Part shown: positions 37,167 through 47,290 of the stretch, in pieces
Position numbering within the stretch: the first letter of the stretch is position 1
How the letters are laid out: the number at the start of each line of letters is the position of its first letter
Assembly: GCA_035934235.1 (NCBI GenBank)
Contig: DASYYB010000034.1
Location: 28,066 to 92,065, forward strand
Direction of reading: 5' to 3'
DNA: 64,000 nucleotides
Source of the DNA: REEB95 sp035934235
Lineage (GTDB): Bacteria; Pseudomonadota; Alphaproteobacteria; ATCC43930; CGMCC-115725
Position numbers and translations under genes: made by a program
Notes under the pieces: generated by a model
Told to the model about the DNA's origin: nothing
Seen by the model: the letters and a program-made list of their open reading frames with translations, nothing else
The model's database searches: none

Positions 37167-38324
37167 GTGCCCCGAAAACTGCTGCTTCCGCTTGCGATCC
37201 TGTGGCTTGCCGGCATGGGCCTGCGCCTCACGGTGCTGGCCGTGCCGCCGGTGATTCCGCTGATCCACGCCGATTTGCACATGAGCGAGACCGAAATCGG
37301 CACGCTTGGCTCGCTGCCGTCGCTGCTATTCGCCTTCGCCGCGGTGCCGGGCTCGCTCCTGATCGCGCGGGCCGGCGCGGTGCCGACGCTCGTCGCCGGC
37401 TTGGTGCTGACGGCGCTCGCCTCGGCCGCGCGCGGCGCCGCCGACAGCGTCGCCACGCTCTATCTCGCCACCGTCGCGATGAGCGCCGGCGTCGCCATCA
37501 TGCAACCGGCGCTGCCGCCGCTGGTGCGCGCCTGGTGCCCTGACCGCGTCGGCTTCGGCACGGCGGTCTATACCAACGGCTTGCTGATCGGCGAAACGTT
37601 ACCCGTCGCCTTGACGTTGCCGTTCGTGCTGCCATGGGTCGGCGGCTGGCGCTGGAGCTTTGTCGTCTGGGGCGTGCCGGTGCTGCTGACCGGTTTGCTC
37701 GTCCTCGTGCTGGCGCCGCGCGACGCGCATCCACGCCTGGGCGAGCGACGGCGCTGGTGGCCGGATTGGAAGAACCCGCTGATCTGGCGCCTGGCCTTCA
37801 TGCTGGGCGGCACAAACACCGCTTATTTCGCCACCAACACCTTCCTGCCCGACTATCTGCACGCCACCGGCGACGGACGCTGGATCAGCGCGGCGCTGAC
37901 CTCGCTCAATTTCTGCCAGCTGCCTCTATCGTTCGCCATGCTGGCGCTGGCCGAGAAGCTGGTGCGGCGGCACACCGCCTATATCGTGCTGGCGGCGCTC
38001 GTGCTGGCGAGCGCCGCCGGCCTCGCCTTCACATCGGGCGTGTGGATCGTGGTGTGGTCGGGCGTCCTTGGTGGCGCCAACGCTGCGATGCTGGTGCTGA
38101 TGCTGGCGTTGCCGCCGCTTTTGGCGCGGCCCGGGGACGTGCATCGCGTCATCGCCGCGATGTTCACCATTTCCTATCCGACGGCCGTGGTGCTGCCGAT
38201 CCTCGCCGGATTTGCCTGGGACGCGAGCGGCTGGCCGGGCTTTGCCTTCGTGCCGGCGGCGATTGCAGCGATCGCGATCATCACGCTGGCGCCGACGATC
38301 GACTTTCACCGCGGCGCGGCCTGA
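37167..38324 (+). CDS. MFS transporter, CynX/NimT (cyanate permease-like) family
   Basis: A 385-residue 12-segment inner-membrane transporter beginning at GTG 37167. The start (LAILWLAGMGLRLTVLAVPPVIPLIHADLHMSETEIGTLGSLPSLLFA) matches CynX/NimT proteins, which carry cyanate, nitroimidazole or small anions. No cynS cyanase or other partner lies nearby, so the substrate is open. It ends six bases before the convergent glnD stop. Confidence 0.85.
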   Translation: MPRKLLLPLAILWLAGMGLRLTVLAVPPVIPLIHADLHMSETEIGTLGSLPSLLFAFAAVPGSLLIARAGAVPTLVAGLVLTALASAARGAADSVATLYLATVAMSAGVAIMQPALPPLVRAWCPDRVGFGTAVYTNGLLIGETLPVALTLPFVLPWVGGWRWSFVVWGVPVLLTGLLVLVLAPRDAHPRLGERRRWWPDWKNPLIWRLAFMLGGTNTAYFATNTFLPDYLHATGDGRWISAALTSLNFCQLPLSFAMLALAEKLVRRHTAYIVLAALVLASAAGLAFTSGVWIVVWSGVLGGANAAMLVLMLALPPLLARPGDVHRVIAAMFTISYPTAVVLPILAGFAWDASGWPGFAFVPAAIAAIAIITLAPTIDFHRGAA

Positions 38325-38330
38325 GCCGCG

Positions 38331-41087
38331 CTATTCGGCGGCGACGGTCGGATTCTGCGCCGGCTCTTCGGCGAGCGCGCCGAGCAGGCCTTCGCGGACG
38401 TTCTTGAGCCGCGTCTCGTCCTCGATCTTGTGGCCGAAAAGGTCCTTCACGTAGAAGACGTCGACCACCTTCTCGCCGTAGGTCGAGATCTTGGCGCTCG
38501 AGATCTGCAGGTTGAGCGCGGTCAAGGCGCGCGTCACCTGGAACAACAGGCCCGGCCGATCCCGGCCATTCACCTCGATGACGGTGTGGGTGCGGCTTGC
38601 GTTGTTGTTGACGATGACGCGCGGCGGCACCGCCAGCGTGCGCGTCCGCGCCGGGATCGGCTGCGGCCGCGCCAGCTCGATATGTGCCTTGATCGCGCCG
38701 GACAAAACGCCTTCGAGCGTCGCCGACAGCCGTGCAAGGCGCTCCGGCTGATCGAAGGCGCCGCCGGTCTGGTCCTGCACCGTGAAGGTGTCGAGCGCCA
38801 TGCCGTTCTGCATGGTGAGAATCTTGGCGTCGACGATGTTGGCGCCCGTGATCGCCAGCGCGCCGGCAATGCGCGAGAACAGGCCGGCGTGGTCGCCGGT
38901 ATAGAGCGTGACCTCGGTGACGGCGCGGTCGGGATCGACCCGCGTCTCGACGGTGAGGAGTTTGCCGCTGCGCTCGGCGTCGCGGATGAGGCGCGCGTGC
39001 CGCGCCATGATTTCGGGCTCGAACGACAGCCAGTAGAACGGATAGCCCTTGGCGATGAAGCTTTCGATCTCTTCGGGCGTGAAGTCGCCGAGCAACTGCT
39101 TCACCGCCGCCTGCGCCGCCGCGATGCGCTGGCCGCGCGCCTCGTCGACCAGGCCGCCGGCCATCAGCTCGGCGGCGTGCTGATAAAGCTCGCGCAGCAA
39201 CGCCGCCTTCCAGCCGTTCCACACTTTGGGCCCGACTGCGCGGATATCGACCACGGTCAGGAGCAACAGCAGCTTCAGACGTTCGGGCGACTGCACGCGC
39301 TCGACGAAGTCCGAGATCGTTTTGGGATCGTCGACGTCGAGCTTGAAGGCGGTGGCGCTCATCAGCAGATGCCAACGCACCAGCCAGGCGACGGTCTCGG
39401 TTTCCTCCGCCGACAATCCCAGCCGCGGGCCGAGCTTCTGCGCCACCTCTTCGCCCAAAATCGAATGGTCGCCGCCGCGACCTTTGGCGATGTCGTGGCA
39501 CAGCACCGCGAGATAGAGCGCACGGCGCGAGCCGGCGTCGATTGTCGGCATCAACGCGGTCGTCAACGGCAGCTCGTCGGCGAGCAGTCCTTTTTCGAGC
39601 TTCGACAGGATACCGATGGCAAAGATGGTGTGCTCGTCGACGGTATAGATGTGATACATGTCGTACTGCATCTGTGCCACGACGCGGCCGAAATCCGGCA
39701 CGAAGCGGCCGAAGACGCCGGCTTCGTTGAGGCGGCGCAGCGCGACCTCGGGATCCTTGCGCGAAGTCAGAATCTCCATGAACAGGCGGTTGGCTTCCGG
39801 ATCGGCGCGCAGATTGTTGTCGATCAGCCGCAGATTGTGCGTGATCAGCCGCAACGCGTGCGGATGGATGTCGAGATCGTGTTCCTCGGCGACATGGAAG
39901 AGACGCAACAGATCAATCCGATTGCGACGGAAGGCGTCCTCGCCATCGACGTCGACACGGCCGCCTTCGACGACGAAGCCGTCGAGTGTCTTGGCGCCGC
40001 CGCCCCACGGCCGCCATGCCAGCAACGGCCGCGCCTTGTGCTCGGATTCGAGCACGGCGCAGATGATGCGCGTCAGATCGCCGACGTCCTTGGCGACCAG
40101 GAAATAGTGCTTCATGAAGCGTTCGACGCCGCGCGTGCCGGCGTGATCGGTGTAACCCATCAGGCGGCCGATCTCGGCCTGATGCTCGAAGGTCAGCCGG
40201 TCCTCGGCGCGGCCGGCGAGGAAATGCAGGTGGCAGCGCACCGTCCACAGGAAGTTCTGGGCCCGGGCAAAACGCGCCGCCTCGTCCTCGGAAAACACCT
40301 TGAGCTCGACCAGCTTCGAGACGTCGTCGACGCGATAGGCGAACTTGGCGATCCAGAACAACGTGTGCAGATCGCGCAGGCCGCCTTTGCCTTCCTTGAC
40401 GTTGGGTTCGACCACATAGCGTGAATCGCCGAGCCGCTGGTGGCGCTCGTTGCGCTCGGCGAGCTTGTCCTTGACGTATTGCGCGGCGTTGCCCTTGACG
40501 ATCTCGGTGTCGAACGCCGCTTTCATCGCGTCGAAGATCGGCTGCTCACCCCAGATGTAGCGCGCTTCGAGGATCGCGGTGCGGATCGTGAGGTCGGCCT
40601 TGGCCTGGGCGATGGTCTCGTTGATCGAGCGCGTCGACTGGCCGACCTTCAGGCCCAGGTCCCAGAGCGCATAGAGCATGTACTCGACAACCTGCTCGGT
40701 ATGCGGCGTCGCCTTGTACGGCAGCAGGAACAGCAGATCGACGTCGGAATAAGGCGCGAGTTCGCCGCGGCCGTAGCCGCCGACCGCAACCAGCGCCATG
40801 CGTTCGCCTTCGGTCGGGTTGGCGACCGGATAGACGTGGCTGACGGTGAAGTCGTAAAGCACGCGGATCAGCTGATCCATCAGGAAGCAAAGCGCGTGCG
40901 CCGCGTCGGTGCCGGAGCCGTCCGTGTCGAAGCGCTGCCGGATTTCGGCGCGGCCGGCGGCCAGCGCCTCCTTGAGGAAGGCGACCAGTTGCGGCTGGCT
41001 CGGCGTGCCGTTTTCGGCGAGTTCGTCGAGCCGCGCCAGCAGGCTGCGGCGATCGACCACCGCGCGCGGCCGGTTGATGGCGTGCAT
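38331..41087 (-). CDS. glnD: Bifunctional PII uridylyltransferase / uridylyl-removing enzyme
   Basis: A 918-residue nitrogen sensor that modifies PII proteins: it adds UMP when glutamine is low and removes it when high. The nucleotidyltransferase motif GGYGRGELAPYSDVD lies at 103-117, the HD hydrolase site near 510-525 (LCHDIAKGRGGDHS), and two ACT domains for glutamine binding fill the last 200 residues (the second with GRDRPGLLFQVTRAL). Length is typical for Alphaproteobacteria. It lies 53 bases downstream of mutS on the same strand, a pairing common in this class. Confidence 0.98.
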   Translation of the reverse strand: MHAINRPRAVVDRRSLLARLDELAENGTPSQPQLVAFLKEALAAGRAEIRQRFDTDGSGTDAAHALCFLMDQLIRVLYDFTVSHVYPVANPTEGERMALVAVGGYGRGELAPYSDVDLLFLLPYKATPHTEQVVEYMLYALWDLGLKVGQSTRSINETIAQAKADLTIRTAILEARYIWGEQPIFDAMKAAFDTEIVKGNAAQYVKDKLAERNERHQRLGDSRYVVEPNVKEGKGGLRDLHTLFWIAKFAYRVDDVSKLVELKVFSEDEAARFARAQNFLWTVRCHLHFLAGRAEDRLTFEHQAEIGRLMGYTDHAGTRGVERFMKHYFLVAKDVGDLTRIICAVLESEHKARPLLAWRPWGGGAKTLDGFVVEGGRVDVDGEDAFRRNRIDLLRLFHVAEEHDLDIHPHALRLITHNLRLIDNNLRADPEANRLFMEILTSRKDPEVALRRLNEAGVFGRFVPDFGRVVAQMQYDMYHIYTVDEHTIFAIGILSKLEKGLLADELPLTTALMPTIDAGSRRALYLAVLCHDIAKGRGGDHSILGEEVAQKLGPRLGLSAEETETVAWLVRWHLLMSATAFKLDVDDPKTISDFVERVQSPERLKLLLLLTVVDIRAVGPKVWNGWKAALLRELYQHAAELMAGGLVDEARGQRIAAAQAAVKQLLGDFTPEEIESFIAKGYPFYWLSFEPEIMARHARLIRDAERSGKLLTVETRVDPDRAVTEVTLYTGDHAGLFSRIAGALAITGANIVDAKILTMQNGMALDTFTVQDQTGGAFDQPERLARLSATLEGVLSGAIKAHIELARPQPIPARTRTLAVPPRVIVNNNASRTHTVIEVNGRDRPGLLFQVTRALTALNLQISSAKISTYGEKVVDVFYVKDLFGHKIEDETRLKNVREGLLGALAEEPAQNPTVAAE

Positions 41088-41140
41088 GGCGCCATTTTAC
41101 ACAGCTGGCGTCATCCTGTCGCCTCGCAAGGACCGGCAAA

Positions 41141-43834
41141 TCAGCCGCGTTCGTCGAGCAAGCCCTTGAGTTTATAGAGGAATTCGAGCGCGTCCTTGGG
41201 CGAGAACTCATCCGGACGCAGGGTCGACAATAATGCGTCGACCGGCGACGGACCGGCTGCCGGCGTCGCGGGCGCGGCAGCGCTGAATAGCGGCAAATCG
41301 TCGGCGAGCTTTGCGAGTTGGCCGCGCTGCTCGCCCTTCTCCAGCGTCGCGAGCACCGCCTCGGCGCGCGCCAGCACTGCCGGCGGCAGGCCCGCGAGCT
41401 TGCCGACGTGGATGCCGTACGAGCGATCGGCGGCACCCATCGCGACCTCGTGCAGGAACACGACGTCGCCCTGCCATTCCTTGACCCGCATGGTGCGGCA
41501 GGAAAGCTCGGCGAGCTTCGACGCCAAGGCGGTCAGCTCGTGATAGTGCGTGGCGAACAGCGCGCGGCAACCGTTGACGTCGTGCAAATGCTCGAGCGTC
41601 GCCCAGGCGATCGACAGCCCGTCGAAGGTCGCGGTGCCGCGACCGATCTCGTCGAGGATCACCAGCGAACGCGAAGTCGCCTGGTTGAGGATCGCCGCGG
41701 TCTCGACCATCTCGACCATGAAGGTCGAGCGGCCGCGCGCCAGATCGTCGGCGGCGCCGACGCGCGAGAACAGCCGGTCGACAATCCCGAGCGTCGCCGC
41801 CACCGCCGGCACGTAACCGCCCATCTGCGCCATCACCGCGATCAACGCGTTCTGGCGCAGGAAGGTGCTCTTGCCCGCCATATTGGGACCGGTCAGCAGC
41901 CAAAGCCGTTGACCCGGCCTCAAGTCGCAGTCGTTGGCGACGAAGGGCTGGCCGGCGGTCTTGAGCGCCAGCTCGACCACGGGATGGCGACCGCCGGTGA
42001 CTGTGAACCCGATGTCGTCGGTGATCGTCGGCCGACAGTAGTCGCGTTCGGCGGCAAGCTGGGCGTGCGAGGCGGCGACATCGAGCGCCGCCAGCGCCGC
42101 CGCCGCGCGCTGGATCATTTCCGCACGGGCGCGCGCCTCGCCGACCAGATCGTCGAACAGCTTCAGTTCGAGCGCCAAAGCCTTGTCGGCCGCCGAAGCG
42201 ATCTTGCTTTCGAGATCACCAAGCTCGGTCGTCGCATAACGCATCGACGAGGCGAGCGTCTGGCGGTGGATGAACTGCGCGCCGAGCTTGCCGGCCTGCG
42301 CCGGCGTGACGTCGATGTGATAGCCCAGAACGTTGTTGAAGCGGATCTTGAGCGACGCGATTCCAGTCTCGCCGGCATAGCGCGCCTGGAGCTCGACGAT
42401 GAGCCGCTTGCCGTCGTCCCGCAGCCGGCGTAGCGCGTCGAGATCGGCGGAATAACCTTCAGCGATGAAGCCACCGTCGCGCGCGGCAAGCGGCAATTCC
42501 GCGGCCAAGGCGCGCGTCAGGCGCGCAACGAAGGTCGCATGCTCGCCCAGATCGCGTGCGGCGGCGGCGACCAACGCCGGCGTGGCGCCGTCGAGCCGTA
42601 CGCGCAGCACCGCGCTTTCGCCGAGCGTGTCGCGCAGGCAAGCGAGATCGCGCGGACCGCCGCGGCCGAGTGCGAGCCGGGCCATGGCGCGCGCCAGGTC
42701 GCCGCACCGGCGGAAGATGGCGCGGACGTCGTCGCGCAAGCGCTCGTCGACGTGAAACAACGCGACCGCGTCGAGCCGCGCCTCGATCGCCGCGCGGTCG
42801 GTTAGTGGCGCCGCCAGATGCTCGGCCAACAGGCGCGCGCCGGCGCCGGTGGCAGTGCGGTCGAGTGCCGCCAACAAAGTGCCTTTGCGCTCGCCGGTGA
42901 GCGTTTCGGCCAATTCGAGATTGCGGCGCGTCGCCGGATCGATCGCCATGAAGGCGCCACCGGCGACCTGGCGCGGCGGCGGCAGTGCCGGCAGCTTGCC
43001 TTGCTGCGTCAACTCGACGTAGTCGACCAGCGCGCCGGCCGCGGCAATCGCGGCGCGCGTAAAGCTGCCGAACGCGTCGAGGGCCGCCACGCCGTAAAGC
43101 GCCTCCAGCCGCTTGCGGCCGTTGTCGGAATCGAAGCGCGGATTGGGCAGCGGCGTCAGCGCCGATTTCCAGTCACCGAGCAATTCGAACAGTGCGGGTC
43201 GCTGCACCAGCCGCTCCGGTAACAGGATCTCGCCCGGCGCGAGCCGCGCCAAGGCCGCGCCGAGATCGCGCTCGGCCACCGTCTGAAGAGCGAAATCGCC
43301 AGTCGAGAGATCGAGCCAAGCGAGCGCCAGCTCGCCTTGCGCTTCGGCGAGCGCGGCGAGGAAGTTGTTGCGACGCGCATCGAGGAGATTGTCCTCAGTC
43401 AGCGTGCCGGGCGTGACGATGCGGATAACCGCGCGCTTCACCACGGCCTTGCCGCCGCGCTTTTTGGCTTCGGCCGGGTCCTCGACCTGTTCACAAACCG
43501 CCACCCGGAAACCTTGGCGGATGAGGCGCGCCAAATAGGATTCCGCGGCGTGGACCGGCACGCCGCACATCGGGATGTCGTCGCCGTCGTGCTTGCCGCG
43601 CTTGGTCAGCGTGATGTCGAGGGCACGCGCCGCCTGGACGGCGTCGTCAAAAAACAGTTCGTAGAAATCGCCCATCCGGTAGAACAGCAGGCAATCGGGA
43701 TGGGCGCGCTTGATTTCGAGGTATTGCGCCATCAGCGGCGTCGCATCGGCGGCCAAACTGACCGACGCCATTGGATGCCCGGCCGGCGCCGGCGACTCGC
43801 GCGCGACCTCGCTGGCTCGGGCTTTCTGGCTCAT
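41141..43834 (-). CDS. mutS: DNA mismatch repair protein MutS
   Basis: An 897-residue mismatch sensor. The DNA-reading motif F-Y-E is in RMGDFYELFFDD (about 53-64). The ATPase domain has Walker A GPNMAGKSTFLRQN, a STFMVEM signature, Walker B LVILDEIGRGTATFDG and ATHYHEL. The C-terminal helix-turn-helix ends KLKGLLDERG. The N-terminus carries about 30 extra residues before the conserved TPLMAQYLEIK, so an internal start (for example ATG 43771) is possible. It is transcribed divergently from phoR across a 125-base gap. Confidence 0.98.
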   Translation of the reverse strand: MSQKARASEVARESPAPAGHPMASVSLAADATPLMAQYLEIKRAHPDCLLFYRMGDFYELFFDDAVQAARALDITLTKRGKHDGDDIPMCGVPVHAAESYLARLIRQGFRVAVCEQVEDPAEAKKRGGKAVVKRAVIRIVTPGTLTEDNLLDARRNNFLAALAEAQGELALAWLDLSTGDFALQTVAERDLGAALARLAPGEILLPERLVQRPALFELLGDWKSALTPLPNPRFDSDNGRKRLEALYGVAALDAFGSFTRAAIAAAGALVDYVELTQQGKLPALPPPRQVAGGAFMAIDPATRRNLELAETLTGERKGTLLAALDRTATGAGARLLAEHLAAPLTDRAAIEARLDAVALFHVDERLRDDVRAIFRRCGDLARAMARLALGRGGPRDLACLRDTLGESAVLRVRLDGATPALVAAAARDLGEHATFVARLTRALAAELPLAARDGGFIAEGYSADLDALRRLRDDGKRLIVELQARYAGETGIASLKIRFNNVLGYHIDVTPAQAGKLGAQFIHRQTLASSMRYATTELGDLESKIASAADKALALELKLFDDLVGEARARAEMIQRAAAALAALDVAASHAQLAAERDYCRPTITDDIGFTVTGGRHPVVELALKTAGQPFVANDCDLRPGQRLWLLTGPNMAGKSTFLRQNALIAVMAQMGGYVPAVAATLGIVDRLFSRVGAADDLARGRSTFMVEMVETAAILNQATSRSLVILDEIGRGTATFDGLSIAWATLEHLHDVNGCRALFATHYHELTALASKLAELSCRTMRVKEWQGDVVFLHEVAMGAADRSYGIHVGKLAGLPPAVLARAEAVLATLEKGEQRGQLAKLADDLPLFSAAAPATPAAGPSPVDALLSTLRPDEFSPKDALEFLYKLKGLLDERG

Positions 43835-43959
43835 GCGCGCAAGCTAGCACCTGGACCGCGCGCGGCAAACCGGCGGCGTACCTCGGCAGAGAACTGCCGC
43901 TGGCACTTGAGAGGGGCTACACTGGCGGCCATGCGGGGAATCCGACTCGGAGCGGGACG

Positions 43960-45363
43960 ATGAATACGCCGGCGCGCGTGCTGCTGGGCGGCTTTGTAAC
44001 GGCGCTGCCGCCCTTCGCCGTGCTGGCCATTCTCGTGCTTGGCGGCTGGCTGGCGCCAGTTCCGGCGCTGATCGCGGCGGTGGCGATCTACGTCGGCGTC
44101 ACCTTGCTGCTCGCGCCGCTGGTCGGCGGCGTCGCCGGCGTTCGCGGCGCGCTCGACCGCATGGCGGCGAACGAGCCCGCGCCGGAGGTCCAAAGCTTGA
44201 GCCCGTCGGTACGGGATCTGTGGCTGGCGCTGGGCCGGTGGGCGCGGAGCATGCGTGCCGAGATCCGGGCGCGCGACAGCGCGCTGGAGTCGGCACGTTC
44301 GGTGCTGGCGGCCCTGCCCGAGCCGCTACTGCTGCTCGATGCCGGCCGCCGCGTGGTCCGGGCCAATGCGGCGGCCACGACACTCTTCGGCGAACATGTC
44401 GAGGGCCGTGATCTCGCCGGCGCGCTGCGCCACCCGGCGGTGCTGGCAGCGACCGACCAGGTCTTGAAGGGCGAAACGGCGCGCACCGTCGAATTCGAGC
44501 TGACCAGCCCGGTGGAGCGCCATTTGCGGGCGGTGGTGGCGCGGCTGATGCCCGAGGCGGAAGGCGCGGCCGCGGTGCTCGTGCTGCACGACCTGACGGA
44601 ACTGAAACGCGCCGAGCGGCTGCGCGCCGACTTCGTCGCCAACGCCAGCCACGAACTGCGCACGCCGCTGTCGACGCTCGTCGGCTTCATCGAGACGCTG
44701 CGTGGCCCGGCACGCGAGGATACGCCGGCGCGCGATCGCTTTCTGGGGATCATGGCCGAACAAGGCGCGCGGATGACCCGGCTGGTCGAGGATCTGCTGT
44801 CGCTGTCGCGCATCGAGATGAACGAGCACCGGGCGCCGACCGAAGCGGTGCGCATTGAAAACGCGCTGCGCCAGGCGGCCGACCCGCTTGAGCCGCGTGC
44901 CAAGGCGCGTGGCATGCGGTTCGTCTTCGACGTCGCGCCGGACCTGCCGCCGGTCGCCGGCGACCTCGACGAGCTGGTGCAGGTGTTCCAGAACCTGTTC
45001 GACAACGCGCTCAAATACGGCGATCAGGGTACGGCCATCGAAGTCGTGGCGCGGTCCTCAACCCGGGCGCTGAGCGGTACGCGGCCAAGCGAACGCGGCG
45101 GCGTCGCCGTCGCCGTGCGCGACCACGGCGCCGGCATCGCGCACGAGCACATTCCGCGGCTGACCGAACGCTTCTATCGCGTGGACGCGGCACGTTCGCG
45201 GGCGCTGGGCGGAACCGGTCTCGGTCTCGCCATCGTTAAGCATATTGTCAGCCATCATCGCGGCGCCTTCGAGATCGACAGCGAGCTCGGTCAGGGCTCG
45301 GTTTTCACGGTTCATCTGCCGGTCGCGACCGCTCAGAAAATCCCAGTGGGAACAGCGGTTTAG
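43960..45363 (+). CDS. phoR: Phosphate regulon sensor histidine kinase
   Basis: A 467-residue kinase that phosphorylates PhoB when phosphate is scarce. Two close N-terminal membrane helices (about 8-30 and 34-56) leave almost no periplasmic loop, as in PhoR. A PAS-like domain covers about 105-215. The H-box FVANASHELRTPLSTLVG places the phospho-His at 231. The ATPase domain has NLFDNALKYG, DHGAGI and GGTGLGLAIVKHIV. ATG 43960 was chosen with GCGGGA upstream; the frame is open from 43771. It heads the pst-pho cluster. Confidence 0.95.
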   Translation: MNTPARVLLGGFVTALPPFAVLAILVLGGWLAPVPALIAAVAIYVGVTLLLAPLVGGVAGVRGALDRMAANEPAPEVQSLSPSVRDLWLALGRWARSMRAEIRARDSALESARSVLAALPEPLLLLDAGRRVVRANAAATTLFGEHVEGRDLAGALRHPAVLAATDQVLKGETARTVEFELTSPVERHLRAVVARLMPEAEGAAAVLVLHDLTELKRAERLRADFVANASHELRTPLSTLVGFIETLRGPAREDTPARDRFLGIMAEQGARMTRLVEDLLSLSRIEMNEHRAPTEAVRIENALRQAADPLEPRAKARGMRFVFDVAPDLPPVAGDLDELVQVFQNLFDNALKYGDQGTAIEVVARSSTRALSGTRPSERGGVAVAVRDHGAGIAHEHIPRLTERFYRVDAARSRALGGTGLGLAIVKHIVSHHRGAFEIDSELGQGSVFTVHLPVATAQKIPVGTAV

Positions 45364-45388
45364 GTTAACGCGGCGCAATTCCGGCCGG

Positions 45389-45406
45389 CTGTCATAAAAG
45401 CGTAAT
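45389..45406 (+). promoter_or_regulatory. Candidate Pho box upstream of pstC
   Basis: CTGTCAT-AAAA-GCGTAAT lies 26 bases after the phoR stop and 53 bases before pstC. The first seven-base half and the A-rich spacer match the PhoB box (CTGTCAT with 4-base spacer); the second half is degenerate. A further CTGTCGC half is at 45422-45428. It would place pstCAB-phoU-phoB under PhoB control. Confidence 0.5.
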
Positions 45407-45458
45407 GGAAGGCGCGTAACCCTGTCGCACAGAAAGAATTGGAAGCACGGGGAACAGC

Positions 45459-46448
45459 GTGGAGGCTCGTCTGCACGGCCCGTCGGCAGTCGCCGCCGTG
45501 GGGCTTGCGCCCCACGCTATGCGGCGCCAGCGCCTGGGTGACACGCTTTTCCGCGGCCTGACGCAGACTTTCGCCGTCGGCGTCCTGGTGCTGCTTGGCG
45601 CCGTACTGGTGGCGCTGGCGGAGGGCGCTCTGCCCGCTTTCCGCAAATTCGGCTTCGACTTCCTGGTCAGCGAGGCCTGGAACCCGGTCAAGGAAACCTT
45701 CGGCGCGCTGCCGGCGATCTACGGCACGGTGCTGACCGCGCTGATCGCCATGCTCATCGCGGTGCCGGTGGCCTTCGGCATCGCGATCTTCCTGACCGAG
45801 CTCTGCCCGCCGATGCTGCGCCGGCCGATTGGCGTTCTGGTCGAGCTGCTGGCGGCCATTCCGAGCATCATCTACGGCGTCTGGGGCCTGTTCGTGATGG
45901 CGCCGGTACTGCAAACCACGTTGCAGCCATTCCTGATCGACACGCTCGGCGACATTCCGATCGTCGGCGCGCTGTTCCAGGGCCCGCCCTACGGTTTGGG
46001 CATGTTGACCGCCGGCCTGATCCTGGCGGTGATGGTGCTGCCCTTCATCGCCGCCGTGATCCGCGACGTGTTCATGACCGTACCGGCGATGCTACGCGAA
46101 AGCGCCTATGGCATGGGCGCGACGACGGCCGAAGTGGTGCGCGCGATCGTCATTCCGCATTCGCGCGTCGGCATCGTCGGCGGCGTGATGTTGGGCCTCG
46201 GCCGCGCGCTGGGCGAGACCATGGCGGTGACCTTCGTCATCGGTAACGCCCACCACATCCGCGCGTCGCTGCTGGCGCCGGGTACGACGATCTCTGCGAC
46301 GCTCGCCAATGAATTCACCGAGGCGGTCAGCGACACCTACACGTCGTCACTCATCGCGCTCGGCCTGATCCTCTTCGTCATCACCTTCATTGTCCTGGCG
46401 ATCGCCAACTTCATGCTGTGGCGGCTGTCGGCGAAGGAGGGCGCGTGA
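45459..46448 (+). CDS. pstC: Phosphate ABC transporter permease PstC
   Basis: A 329-residue inner-membrane permease starting at GTG 45459 with GGGGAA upstream. It has six main membrane segments and PstC-type blocks: LPAFRKFGFDFLVSEAWNP, a long IPSIIYGVWGLFVMAP stretch, and the EAA loop LRESAYGMGATTAEVVRAIVIPHSRVGI, which contacts PstB. It pairs with PstA to import phosphate delivered by PstS. No pstS gene is in the window. Confidence 0.96.
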   Translation: MEARLHGPSAVAAVGLAPHAMRRQRLGDTLFRGLTQTFAVGVLVLLGAVLVALAEGALPAFRKFGFDFLVSEAWNPVKETFGALPAIYGTVLTALIAMLIAVPVAFGIAIFLTELCPPMLRRPIGVLVELLAAIPSIIYGVWGLFVMAPVLQTTLQPFLIDTLGDIPIVGALFQGPPYGLGMLTAGLILAVMVLPFIAAVIRDVFMTVPAMLRESAYGMGATTAEVVRAIVIPHSRVGIVGGVMLGLGRALGETMAVTFVIGNAHHIRASLLAPGTTISATLANEFTEAVSDTYTSSLIALGLILFVITFIVLAIANFMLWRLSAKEGA

Positions 46449-47290
46449 TCGGTATCTACGCGCGCCGCCGCGCGACCAACTTCACGATCATGTCGCTGTC
46501 GCTGGCGGCGACCGGGACCGGCCTGCTGGTGTTGTTCCTGATTCTGTGGTCGCTGTTGCGGCACGGTGTGCCGGCGCTGTCGGCCGACTTCTTCACCAAG
46601 AACACGCCGGCGCCGGGCAACGTCGGCGGCTTGCTCAACGCCTTCTATGGCAGTTTCATGATGACTGTCGTCGGCACCCTGGTCGGGGCGCCGATCGGTA
46701 TCCTCACCGGCACGTTCCTGGCCGAATTCGCGCGTGGCTCGCGCCTGGCCCATGCGGTGCGCTTTATCAACGACATCCTGCTGTCGGCGCCGTCGATCGT
46801 CATCGGCCTGTTCGTCTATGAGGTGATGGTCGTCCGCATGGGCCACTTCTCGGCCTGGGCGGGCGCCGCGTCGCTGGCGATCATCCTGGTGCCGGTGGTC
46901 GTGCGCACCTCCGAGAACATGCTGACGCTGGTGCCGGCCAGCCTGCGCGAGGCGGCGGTGGCGCTGGGCGCGCCGCAATGGAAGGTCATCGTCATGGTGG
47001 TCTATCGCGCCGCCATGCAGGGCATGCTGACCGGCGTGATGCTCGGCGTGGCCCGGATCGCCGGTGAATCGGCGCCGCTGTTGTTCACCGCGCTCAACAA
47101 CCAGTTCTGGAGCACGAACATGAACGCGCCGATGGCCAATCTGCCGGTGGTCATCTTCCAGTTCGCGCTCAGCCCCTACGCCGACTGGCAGCTCTTGGCG
47201 TGGGGCGGTGCGTTGCTCATCACCCTTGCGATCCTTGCGCTCAACATCGCGGCGCGAATGGTCGCCAATTGGAGCAGCTTCGGCAAATGA
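46445..47290 (+). CDS. pstA: Phosphate ABC transporter permease PstA
   Basis: A 281-residue inner-membrane permease. GTG 46445 overlaps the pstC stop by four bases (GTGA), so the two are translationally coupled. Features include FFTKNTPAPGNVGGLLNAFYGSFMMT, SAPSIVIGLFVYEVMV and the EAA loop LVPASLREAAVALGAPQWKVIVMVVYRAA. These match PstA rather than PstC. Together with PstC it forms the membrane channel of the high-affinity phosphate importer. Confidence 0.96.
   Translation: MIGIYARRRATNFTIMSLSLAATGTGLLVLFLILWSLLRHGVPALSADFFTKNTPAPGNVGGLLNAFYGSFMMTVVGTLVGAPIGILTGTFLAEFARGSRLAHAVRFINDILLSAPSIVIGLFVYEVMVVRMGHFSAWAGAASLAIILVPVVVRTSENMLTLVPASLREAAVALGAPQWKVIVMVVYRAAMQGMLTGVMLGVARIAGESAPLLFTALNNQFWSTNMNAPMANLPVVIFQFALSPYADWQLLAWGGALLITLAILALNIAARMVANWSSFGK

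Noticed and set aside
38430..40424. 664-codon frame antisense to glnD
   Set aside because: It mirrors the glnD reading frame with GC-rich third positions and shows no domain or ribosome site.
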